Positions 37,813-45,661 of a stretch of 64,000 bases of DNA are shown piece by piece. How positions within the stretch are numbered: the first letter of the stretch is position 1; every line of letters starts with the position of its first letter. The DNA is taken from assembly GCA_025055175.1 (NCBI GenBank), contig JANWYT010000028.1, positions 62,001-126,000 of the forward strand, given 5' to 3'. The notes under the pieces were generated by a model that did not search any database, was not told where the DNA came from, and saw only the letters and a list, made by a program, of their open reading frames with translations. The position numbers and the translations under genes were made by a program. The DNA is from Anaerolineae bacterium (lineage in GTDB: Bacteria; Chloroflexota; Anaerolineae; Aggregatilineales; Phototrophicaceae).

Positions 37813-40800
37813 TTGAGTGACTCAAATCCCAATCCTCTCGACTCGCCCCTATCGGCTGCTCAACACCTAGCAAGCGGCAAGGGACTCTACGATGCTAAAG
37901 AATACGAAGCTGCCCTGAAAGCCTTCCAATTGGCCTTGCAGCTTGAGCCGCAGTCGGTGGAGGCGCTCGTCTGGTGTGGACGCGCCCATTACAGCATGGG
38001 TCAGCATCCTCAGGCCCAGAACATGCTCCAGCAGGCCATTCAGCAAGTGGCAGATCACGCTGAAGCCTGGTACTGGCTCTCGGTTGTTCAGCACTCGGTG
38101 CGCAAATACGACGCAGCACTCCAAAGCATTGAACATGCTTTAGCCCTGGATCATGAGCATGTCGGCTACCATTACTGGCGCGGTCGCGTCTATCTGAGCC
38201 TGCAAAACGTCCAGGCGGCGCTGGATGATCTGAGCTATGCCATCCGCGGCGAGCCGAATAACCCCAATTACTATCTGTGGCGCGCCCATGCCTACAACAC
38301 CAGCGGACACGGCGAAGCAGCCTTGCGAGACCTAGATCAAGCTCTGAGGATTGATCCCAACCTCGGCGACGCCTATTATCTGCGCGCTCAGGCCCACCGC
38401 AGCATGGGTCGCCTAGCAGAAGCCGAAGAAGACCTGACGCAGGCCATTGCTCTGCAGCCTGATGATCCAGCCAACCACAACCTGCGTGGCATCATCCGTC
38501 GCGGTCTGGGCAAGTACGCTGACGCCTTGACCGACTACAACAACGCCATCCGCCTACGCCCAGAAGAAGCCGACTACTGGATTGGTCGCGCGCTGGCCTA
38601 CAACGGCTTGGGCAAATTCGATGACGCTCTGGGCGAGATCGACCGTGCTATCAGTATGCAGCCGGAAGACCCTTACCACTACAATCTGCGCGCCATGACC
38701 AAGCGCTTCAAGGGCCTGTTCCGCGACGCATTGATGGATTACAACCGCGCCATCGACATCAAGGGCGACGAAGCCGACTTCTACGTGGGCCGCGCTGCCG
38801 CCCACATGGCCCTTAACGAGCTAGACGAGGCGCTCGAAGCGATCAACAAGGCGATTGAACTCCAGAGTCGCGCCGCCGCCTACTACAACGCACGGGGCGT
38901 CATCTTGCGGCGCATGGAGCGCTACGAAGACGCCCTGGTCGATTACGACCGCGCCATCGAACTCAATCCACACGACGCTGATTACCACGTGGGCAAGGGA
39001 CTGGCCTACAGCGGCCTGGGCCGTCCGCTGGACGCGGTGGAAGAACTGACCATCGCCATCGAACTCAATCCAGACAATCCCAACACTTACAACTCGCGCG
39101 GGATCGTCCTGCGCAAGATGGGCCGCTTTGAAGAAGCCCTAGAAGACTACAAGCGGGCCATCGCTCGCAATCCTAACGAAGCCGATTTTCACGTGGGCCT
39201 GTCGCTGGCCTGGATTGGCTTGGGCGAGAACGAAAACGCCCTCAAGGCCATCGAAGAAGCCATCCGTCTCGATCCACACAACGGCAACAACTATTATACC
39301 CGCGCACAAATCCACAGCGACCTAGGGGACGTAGAGGCGGCCATCGACGACATGAGCTTGGCCATCCGTTATCAGCCCCAAGACCCGGCCAACTATAACT
39401 TTCGTGGCATCTTGTGCCGCAAAGTGGGCCGCTTCGGCGAAGCATTGGATAACTACCGCAAAGCGATTCAATTGCGACCCAACGAAGTCGATTACTATGT
39501 CGGCCAATCGCTGGCCTTTATCGGCCTCAACCTGCCGGAGATGGCCCTACAAACCATCGACAAAGCCATCGAAATCCAGCCCAACAACCCAGTCAGCTAT
39601 AACGCGCGCGCCATCATCCTGCGCAACCTCCAACGCTACGAGGAAGCCATCGTCGATTATGACAAGGCCAGCCAGCTTGATCCACAGTACACTGAGCCAT
39701 TTGTGGGCCGAGCGCTATGTTACCGTGCCTTGCAACGCCATGACGAAGCCCTCAGAGAGCTGACACGAGCCATCGACATTCAGCCACAAAACCCCAACCT
39801 CTACCATGCCCGCGCTCAAACGCACATGGATCGCAATGATTACGCCTCCGCCCTAGCTGACTTGGACACGGCCATTGCCATCCGTCCCACCGATGGCGAC
39901 ATGTATTACCTACGTGGCCGCGTCTACACCAACCTAGAGCGCTACGATGCTGCCCTGGCCGATCTGAACCGCGCCCTGGAGATCCAGCCCCAGGATGCTG
40001 CCAATTACTCCATGCGCGGCCTCATCAACCGCCGCCTGGGCGAATACGCCGAAGCTCTGGCCGATTACAGCCGCGCAATTGAACTCCAGCCCAGCAACGG
40101 CAATCACTATTACACGCGCGGCCAGGTCTATGTCACGCTCGGCGACTTCCACAGCGCCCTACCCGACCTCAACCAGGCCATCCTCTTGCAGCCAGAAGAT
40201 GCTTTCAACTACAACCTGCGCGGCATTATCCACCGCAACATGGGCAACTGGCAGGCCGCCCTAGCCGACTATCGGCGCGCCACCGAGCTAGACCCCAACT
40301 ATGCCGATGCCTACGTCGGCCAAACTCTGGTCTACAACGCTCTGGGCCAATTCCATTTAGCCCTAGAGGCCATCAACAAAGTAGTCGAACTTCAGCCCGA
40401 AGATGGCAGCGTCTATAACTCACGCGGCGTCATCCGCCGCAATCTGGGCCAGTTCGAAGAAGCCCTGGAGGACTACAACCGCGCTATCCAGTTCCAGCCG
40501 CAGAACGCCGACGCTTACCTGGGCCGTGCGCTGGCCAACCGCAGTCTAGAGCGCTACGGGGACGCCTTGCAAGACCTGACAGAAGCTATCCGTCTGCAGC
40601 CCGACAACGACACTTTCTACTTCTGGCGGGGTCGCATAGCGCAAGACATCGGCGACTACGAAGAAGCTGTGCGCGACCTGAGCGAAGCCATCAGGCTCAA
40701 CCCCAGCGACACTTTCAACTACCAATCGCGCGCCGTCAACTACCATCTGCTCTACCGCTACGCTGAAGCCCTGGCAGACTTCAAACGGGCCATTGAACTG

Positions 40801-41478
40801 GCTCCTGACAACGCCGGCAACTACTATCTGCGCGGCCAAGTCTACTACGACATCCAGGATTACCAGCGCGCTGTCCAAGATTACAGCGCCGCCATCAGCC
40901 ACGCCCCCAGTCACAAGAACTACTATGAGGTGCGCGGCTTCGCTCATTTGCATTTAGGCGATTATGACGCCATGATGGACGACTTCAACCGCTGCGTGGA
41001 ACTTGAGCCAAAGAACAGCCTGACGCACTACTGGCGCTCGGTAGCCCGCCTGCGCGTCGGCCAATACAAAGAATCCATCGACGACATGAATCAGAGCCAA
41101 GCTCTAGACGCCACCGACAGCTTGACGTTAGCCTACAGCGCCTTCTGGCGTGGTGTAGCTCATCGCCTGCTAGGCGATGAGGATCAGGCCAACCGCGAGT
41201 TCGAGCTGTCGCGCACTCAGGCAGACACCATCGAGGACGAAGACCAGCGCAATCGCATCTTGGCCGTCTGGTACTTAATCGTCAAAGGTGATGAGGAAGC
41301 CTCGCGACGCTTGTACGGCAAAGTCCTGGAGAACAATCCGCAGCCCAACAAGGTCTTCAGCCCGCGCTTCTACCTCTATCAGCTCGCTGGTCTGTTCCCC
41401 AAACGCGATGACGTGCGGCGCATGCACGAATGGTTTGAGGGTGAAATGCCCCCTAAGCCCTCTAACCTGCCGCAGTAG
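37813..41478 (+). CDS. Giant tetratricopeptide-repeat protein
   Basis: A 1221-residue protein made almost wholly of 34-residue TPR units, about thirty of them, with the recurring core A-x3-Y-x2-A-x3-Y-x2-AI-x3-P and the W/L-G-Y-A-F-A-P positions. There is no signal peptide or membrane segment, and the last 120 residues are helical but not TPR. It should form a long superhelical scaffold for protein binding. The start is probably TTG 37813, with GGAG upstream; ATG alternatives lie far inside the repeats. The 102-bp periodicity is visible in the DNA but the repeats have diverged. Confidence 0.93.
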   Translation: MSDSNPNPLDSPLSAAQHLASGKGLYDAKEYEAALKAFQLALQLEPQSVEALVWCGRAHYSMGQHPQAQNMLQQAIQQVADHAEAWYWLSVVQHSVRKYDAALQSIEHALALDHEHVGYHYWRGRVYLSLQNVQAALDDLSYAIRGEPNNPNYYLWRAHAYNTSGHGEAALRDLDQALRIDPNLGDAYYLRAQAHRSMGRLAEAEEDLTQAIALQPDDPANHNLRGIIRRGLGKYADALTDYNNAIRLRPEEADYWIGRALAYNGLGKFDDALGEIDRAISMQPEDPYHYNLRAMTKRFKGLFRDALMDYNRAIDIKGDEADFYVGRAAAHMALNELDEALEAINKAIELQSRAAAYYNARGVILRRMERYEDALVDYDRAIELNPHDADYHVGKGLAYSGLGRPLDAVEELTIAIELNPDNPNTYNSRGIVLRKMGRFEEALEDYKRAIARNPNEADFHVGLSLAWIGLGENENALKAIEEAIRLDPHNGNNYYTRAQIHSDLGDVEAAIDDMSLAIRYQPQDPANYNFRGILCRKVGRFGEALDNYRKAIQLRPNEVDYYVGQSLAFIGLNLPEMALQTIDKAIEIQPNNPVSYNARAIILRNLQRYEEAIVDYDKASQLDPQYTEPFVGRALCYRALQRHDEALRELTRAIDIQPQNPNLYHARAQTHMDRNDYASALADLDTAIAIRPTDGDMYYLRGRVYTNLERYDAALADLNRALEIQPQDAANYSMRGLINRRLGEYAEALADYSRAIELQPSNGNHYYTRGQVYVTLGDFHSALPDLNQAILLQPEDAFNYNLRGIIHRNMGNWQAALADYRRATELDPNYADAYVGQTLVYNALGQFHLALEAINKVVELQPEDGSVYNSRGVIRRNLGQFEEALEDYNRAIQFQPQNADAYLGRALANRSLERYGDALQDLTEAIRLQPDNDTFYFWRGRIAQDIGDYEEAVRDLSEAIRLNPSDTFNYQSRAVNYHLLYRYAEALADFKRAIELAPDNAGNYYLRGQVYYDIQDYQRAVQDYSAAISHAPSHKNYYEVRGFAHLHLGDYDAMMDDFNRCVELEPKNSLTHYWRSVARLRVGQYKESIDDMNQSQALDATDSLTLAYSAFWRGVAHRLLGDEDQANREFELSRTQADTIEDEDQRNRILAVWYLIVKGDEEASRRLYGKVLENNPQPNKVFSPRFYLYQLAGLFPKRDDVRRMHEWFEGEMPPKPSNLPQ

Positions 41479-41529
41479 CCCCTGCTCCTCTTAATCGAAG
41501 GGGTAAAAAAAAGCCGCCGTCGTGCGCCT

Positions 41530-41940
41530 TCATCGACTCTGAGGCACCAGCCTCGCGCGCCATGCATCGGGCAGGACGACAGAAGCGTTTATGCGGTAGT
41601 CATAAGCCACGCCGACGGTGAGCGCAGTAGTTGCTACTGCGCCATCGCGTCGTACTAAGACTTGGTCTAGGTCGAAGCTCTTGTTTCCCAAGCGCGAACA
41701 GCGCGTCCAGATCATCACCGACTCATCGTCCAGGGTGATGGGCAGCTTGTATTCAACTGTAGCTTTGGCCATGATGACGCCATAGGCCGCGCGATCACCA
41801 TCCCAAATGCCTACGTCGCGGAAGAAACGCACCCGTGCCAGCTCAAAGTAAGTGAAGTAGACAGCGTTGTTGACGTGGCCCAGCGTATCCATGTCGTTGT
41901 AACGAATCTGGATGAGAGCCTGATGGGGATAGCCTTCCAT
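41530..41940 (-). CDS. Acyl-CoA thioesterase, 4-hydroxybenzoyl-CoA thioesterase type (hot-dog fold)
   Basis: A 136-residue hot-dog protein. IRYNDMDTLGHVNNAVYFTYFELAR carries the active-site Asp of the 4HBT/YbgC group, followed by ATVEYKLPITLDD. It hydrolyses acyl-CoA thioesters; chain length is not predictable. It starts 26 bp downstream of the SCO1664-like gene and may be the last gene of that operon. Confidence 0.88.
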   Translation of the reverse strand: MEGYPHQALIQIRYNDMDTLGHVNNAVYFTYFELARVRFFRDVGIWDGDRAAYGVIMAKATVEYKLPITLDDESVMIWTRCSRLGNKSFDLDQVLVRRDGAVATTALTVGVAYDYRINASVVLPDAWRARLVPQSR

Positions 41941-41966
41941 GAGTAGGTGCGCCTTTCGGAGGAGCG

Positions 41967-42734
41967 TCAGATAGCAGGCCAGGGTCGGTTAGGGCCGCGC
42001 CCTGGCAGAGGATAGTAGCCGCTCTTGAGCAGACGATGCGTGCGCTTGCTGAGCATGAGGACTTCGTTCACGTCGAGTAGTTCGTCGAGCTGCTGGCGTA
42101 GCGACGACTCGTCTGCGTCCAGAATTTGCACGAAGCGTTCGATACAGGCCAGGTAATCAGCTTCAATCGGTTGACCAACGAAATCCCAAATTACGGTGCG
42201 CAGTTTTGGCTCGAGGTTGAAGCACAGGCCATGATCGATCCCCCAAATGCGTTCGGCACTGTCTAGCAGCAGGTGGCCGCCTTTGCGGTCGGCGTTATTG
42301 ATGAGGATGTCGAACAAGCATACGCGCCTGAGTTGTTCTTGGTGCTGCTCTTCGAAGTTGTAGTAATGCCGTTCTGGATCATGATGGATGAAGATTTGCA
42401 CCGAGCCTGGGCCATGCTCCCCGTCGCGAACGGTGCTGGGCGGCACAATATACCAGCCCAGAGCTTCGCTGACGATGAAGGCCGCCACTTCGCGCTGATA
42501 GAGCGTGCCATCAGGGAAGTCCCACAAGGGCCGCTCGCCTCGGCGTGGCTTGTAAATGGCCAGGGCCTCGATGTTATCCAGGCAGAGCGTTACAAGGAAG
42601 GTGTAGTTCGTCCCATAGCCCATGATACCATGCGTAGCCGCAAAAGCGCCGCGCTGCACCAGGTTTAGGGCCTGCGCATAGCTCAGGGTAATGGGGTCTT
42701 CCAGAGTGCGGGCGCTGTGGATCAGTGGAGTCAT
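41967..42734 (-). CDS. SCO1664/Rv2133c-family kinase-like protein
   Basis: A 255-residue protein matching the family known as SCO1664 (TIGR03843): IYKPRRGERPLWDFPDGTLYQREVAAFIVSEALGW, VRDGEHGPGSVQIFI, and FDILINNADRKGGHLLLD followed by WGIDHGLCFN. The last two look like the catalytic N/D and metal-binding D of PI3/4-kinase or HipA-like folds, so phosphotransfer is likely, but no substrate is known. It is the third gene in a row with a phosphatase and a DUF3090 protein, the same trio as Rv2135c-Rv2134c-Rv2133c. Confidence 0.85.
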   Translation of the reverse strand: MTPLIHSARTLEDPITLSYAQALNLVQRGAFAATHGIMGYGTNYTFLVTLCLDNIEALAIYKPRRGERPLWDFPDGTLYQREVAAFIVSEALGWYIVPPSTVRDGEHGPGSVQIFIHHDPERHYYNFEEQHQEQLRRVCLFDILINNADRKGGHLLLDSAERIWGIDHGLCFNLEPKLRTVIWDFVGQPIEADYLACIERFVQILDADESSLRQQLDELLDVNEVLMLSKRTHRLLKSGYYPLPGRGPNRPWPAI

Positions 42735-42737
42735 CGG

Positions 42738-43277
42738 TCATGTCCAGTAGTAGGTGATCCGTCCGTTCATGCGCGGGTTGGGGCGACCCTGTTCCACCGT
42801 GTCCATCGCTTGCAGGCTGAGGGCGCGCAACTGCTGGCGCGTCGTCCACATGCGCACGATGCCGGCTTCGCTGGCAGCTTCATCCTCCTCGTCGTCCCTC
42901 TCGTAATTCTCATCAGCCTGAGCCGACTGCTGGCTTGGGGACGAGAGTTCCTGTACTACCAGCACAGCCAGGCCATCTTCAGCGTCGTAGCCCAGGCCCA
43001 TTTGGGCTACGCGGAACAGGGGCAAGATAGGTTCGCGCAGTTCCATGTCCAAAGCAGCCATTTCGACGCGCGTTTCGCTGCCCAGGCGCTGATCTAGCTC
43101 ATCTAGAAATTCGCGCAGGGCTTCGCCTAAAGCCCAAGCCTGTTCTTTTTCGATGACGAAGGTGTAGAGCTTGCCTCCCTGGCCAGCTTGCAGGTGGAAG
43201 ACGCGTTGGCCCTTCGGGCCGATCGTACCGATGGTGATGAAATCCAGTTGACGCAGTTCCAAATCAAGGCGTGCCAT
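42738..43277 (-). CDS. DUF3090-family protein (Rv2134c-like)
   Basis: A 179-residue protein. FITIGTIGPKGQRVFHLQAGQGGKLYTFVIEKEQ and the FRVAQMGLGYDAEDGLAVLV segment are the DUF3090 signature. An acidic low-complexity stretch (about 130-150) follows. In the actinobacterial proteins as I recall them, the C-terminus has a GRP-x-CP-x-CG zinc-type motif; here it is GRPNPRMNG with no Cys. It starts 14 bp inside the phosphatase gene and ends 3 bp before the kinase-like gene, so the trio is tightly coupled. Confidence 0.82.
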   Translation of the reverse strand: MARLDLELRQLDFITIGTIGPKGQRVFHLQAGQGGKLYTFVIEKEQAWALGEALREFLDELDQRLGSETRVEMAALDMELREPILPLFRVAQMGLGYDAEDGLAVLVVQELSSPSQQSAQADENYERDDEEDEAASEAGIVRMWTTRQQLRALSLQAMDTVEQGRPNPRMNGRITYYWT

Positions 43278-43914
43278 GTGATGACTCCTTCTTGGCTTGC
43301 TTTTCGGCGTCGTAAAGGTGGGCCAGGTCGTTGACGCTGGCTACGAAGGGACGACTGTGGCCCAACTCCAGGGTGGTGATGGAGGCTGGTGAGATGATGA
43401 TCCGCTGGAAGTTATCTAGGTGCAGGCCCATGTAGTGAGCGGTGGCCATCTTAATCAGATCAGCGTGGGAGACCAAAGCCACCATCTGGCCGGGATGAGC
43501 TTGCACGATGGCTTCGATGGCGTTCACCATGCGGTTTTGCGCATCGCGCATGGCCTCCCCATTGGGAAAGTAAGCCCGTGAGGGGTATTCCTGGATGACT
43601 TTCCACATTTTGCGCATGGTTAATTCGCTGATTCTGAGGCCCGTCCAGTCGCCATACTGCACCTCGCCAATGTCTTCGCGCACGATGACGCTGAGCGCAG
43701 GGTGATGTTCTGCGATGGCTTGGGCCGTCTCTTGAGTGCGTTCCAGTGGGCTGCTGTAGATGGCGCGCAGCGGCATGGAGGCTAGGCGTAGTCCAAGAGC
43801 GCGAGCCTGAGCCTGGCCTTCTTCGTTGAGATGGACGCCTGGCGTCCAGCCCGCCAATCGACCGCTCTTCACATAATCGTTGGTGGCGTGGCGGATGAGC
43901 AGGATAGTGGTCAT
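43264..43914 (-). CDS. Histidine phosphatase-family protein (MSMEG_4193/Rv2135c-like)
   Basis: A 216-residue phosphoglycerate-mutase-like protein. The catalytic LIRHA (RHG-type) box is at residues 5-9, followed by IYSSPLERTQETAQAIAEHH, EVQYGDWTGLRI and the second catalytic His in VALVSHADLIKM. ATG 43914 is the first codon of the homology; a longer upstream frame has no support. With the next two genes it forms the conserved trio. Phosphatase rather than mutase activity is likely, substrate unknown. Confidence 0.87.
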   Translation of the reverse strand: MTTILLIRHATNDYVKSGRLAGWTPGVHLNEEGQAQARALGLRLASMPLRAIYSSPLERTQETAQAIAEHHPALSVIVREDIGEVQYGDWTGLRISELTMRKMWKVIQEYPSRAYFPNGEAMRDAQNRMVNAIEAIVQAHPGQMVALVSHADLIKMATAHYMGLHLDNFQRIIISPASITTLELGHSRPFVASVNDLAHLYDAEKQAKKESSHGTP

Positions 43915-44132
43915 GGGTGCGAAGCGCCAATCGAAACGAGCGAGGACTCTGAAAACAATCCTAGCGCAAAACGCGCCAAAAGTGAAACGAGGAACAGGCT
44001 TGCGCATGAGGGAATCTTGAGCAGAGGGAAAACATCTGCCAAGAGCGCAGCAGGCCCTCGGCTGATGACGTGTGATGAGATACGATACACTTTAGGATAG
44101 CAGAGGATGATGAGAAACAGGGAAAAACGTCC

Positions 44133-45089
44133 ATGAAATCGTTGTTCGGCGACTCCCTAACAATTCACGACACTTATAACGACGCGGCAGAACTCGTCCT
44201 GCACATAGGCGATGCTCGCGATTTTGTGACCACACTGCCCAGCGACAGCGTGCAGCTTATCCTCACGTCCCCTCCTTACAATCTGGGCAAATCCTACGAA
44301 ACCCAGGTGAGCATCGAGCATTATCTGCAAGCGCAAGCCAGCCTGATTCAACAGCTCGTGCGCACCCTGCGGCCTGGTGGCAGCCTGTGCTGGCAAGTAG
44401 GAAACTTCGTGCAAGACGGTGAAGTCTTCCCACTGGATATTTACTACTACCCCATCTTCAAAGCTGAAGGGTTGCGCCTGCGCAACCGAATCATATGGCA
44501 TTTTGGGCATGGTCTTCACGCTTCCAAGCGCTTCTCTGGTCGCTACGAAACCTTGCTGTGGTTTACAAAAGGTGGGTCGTATGTCTTCAACCTGGATGCT
44601 GTGCGCGTGCCTTCGAAATATCCTGGTAAGCGCCACTACAAAGGCAACAAAAAAGGTCAACCCTCTGGCAATCCCAACGGCAAAAATCCATCGGACGTTT
44701 GGGAGGTGCTTTTAGAGGATTGGGAGAGCTGTTTGTGGGATATTCCCAACGTCAAATCTAATCACCCAGAGAAGACATCCCACCCTTGCCAGTTCCCTGT
44801 AGAACTCGTGGAGCGCTGCGTCCTCGCTCTGACTCATGAAGACGACCTCGTGTTTGATCCCTATGCTGGCGTGGGATCGACGCTGATTGGAGCGCGGCGT
44901 CACCAGCGCCGCGCAATGGGCTGTGAGAAAGAGCCTGCGTATGTAGCGATTGCACACGATCGCTTGCAGCGTTGGGCCAATGGTACGCTCAAGACTCGCG
45001 CCATAGGCCAGCCCATCCACCAGCCCACAGGCCGCGAGAAGGTGGCCCAAAGGCCATTGGAGTGGCAGGTGCAAAAGGACGACACATGA
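44133..45089 (+). CDS. Type II DNA methyltransferase, beta class (probably N4-cytosine)
   Basis: A 318-residue methyltransferase. Catalytic motif IV TSPPYN is at 45-50 and the SAM-binding motif I region DPYAGVGST is at 242-250, i.e. the motif IV-before-I order of the beta class. TSPPY occurs in both N4-cytosine and N6-adenine enzymes. Its tight coupling to a BglII-type nuclease (4-bp ATGA overlap) suggests it protects the same site, and the BglII methylase is known to make N4-methylcytosine. AGGGA lies nine bases before ATG 44133. The central part of the gene is richer in A and T than neighbours, in line with transfer. Confidence 0.9.
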   Translation: MKSLFGDSLTIHDTYNDAAELVLHIGDARDFVTTLPSDSVQLILTSPPYNLGKSYETQVSIEHYLQAQASLIQQLVRTLRPGGSLCWQVGNFVQDGEVFPLDIYYYPIFKAEGLRLRNRIIWHFGHGLHASKRFSGRYETLLWFTKGGSYVFNLDAVRVPSKYPGKRHYKGNKKGQPSGNPNGKNPSDVWEVLLEDWESCLWDIPNVKSNHPEKTSHPCQFPVELVERCVLALTHEDDLVFDPYAGVGSTLIGARRHQRRAMGCEKEPAYVAIAHDRLQRWANGTLKTRAIGQPIHQPTGREKVAQRPLEWQVQKDDT

Positions 45090-45655
45090 AGGTCGTCGGA
45101 CTGTATTCTTTCAAGGGTGGCCGCGAGGTCATTGAAGCCCAACACAAGCCGCTTTTGGATGAGGTCTACGACGTCATCGCAGGCACTGACAGCTCAGCCT
45201 GCAAGACTAAAATTTCCAAAGAGCGCAGCGCAGTGGGGCAAACTTTATACAGCCCTAGAGCGCTCAACAAAGCTTTCAAAGCCAGATTTGGCGCACTCAG
45301 TTGGCAGTCCTACCGCGTGGACTGTGATTATCCAAGACAGTTCTACACCACAGATTACGACCCGCCTCGTGTGGGGATAGGGGCTTATCGCGAGATTGAT
45401 TTCATCAAAGCTCGCGTCGGTGTTGAAGTACAGTTCGGCAAATACTCTTTCATGGTCTACAACGTCTGTGCCAAGATGACGATCTTTCACAAGCAGGGCG
45501 TGATCGATGTGGGGATAGAGATCGTACCTGTGAAGGCGTTTGCGGCCCAGATGTCTAGCGGTGTCTCATACTTTGAGCAGTTCGTCTGGGACTTGGAGGC
45601 GCGTGGGATAGCCGACATCGACATCCCCGTCCTCGTCCTTGGAGTCAACGAGTGA
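45086..45655 (+). CDS. BglII-family type II restriction endonuclease
   Basis: A 189-residue protein. REIDF and VGVEVQFGKY give D105, E114 and Q116, with exactly the spacing of the BglII catalytic residues D84, E93 and Q95. GIEIVP, QMSSGVSYFEQ and DIDIPVLVLG are further family motifs. BglII cuts AGATCT and BstYI cuts RGATCY; a related GATC-containing palindrome is plausible here but not shown. ATG 45086 overlaps the methylase stop (ATGA). Size is close to the BglII/BstYI range. No controller gene was found. Confidence 0.85.
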   Translation: MKVVGLYSFKGGREVIEAQHKPLLDEVYDVIAGTDSSACKTKISKERSAVGQTLYSPRALNKAFKARFGALSWQSYRVDCDYPRQFYTTDYDPPRVGIGAYREIDFIKARVGVEVQFGKYSFMVYNVCAKMTIFHKQGVIDVGIEIVPVKAFAAQMSSGVSYFEQFVWDLEARGIADIDIPVLVLGVNE

Positions 45656-45661
45656 ACGTTG

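Noticed and set aside
37813..41478. Regular 102-bp periodicity that could be taken for a repeat array
   Set aside because: It is explained by 34-residue TPR units in one open frame; the copies have diverged and there are no spacers as in CRISPR.
41479..41529. T-run hairpin as terminator of the TPR or thioesterase gene
   Set aside because: A run of eight A/T bases is present but the neighbouring stem is weak and ambiguous on both strands.
43915..44132. Controller (C) protein gene upstream of the methylase
   Set aside because: No helix-turn-helix frame of suitable size was found in the 218-bp gap, and no C-box pair was evident.
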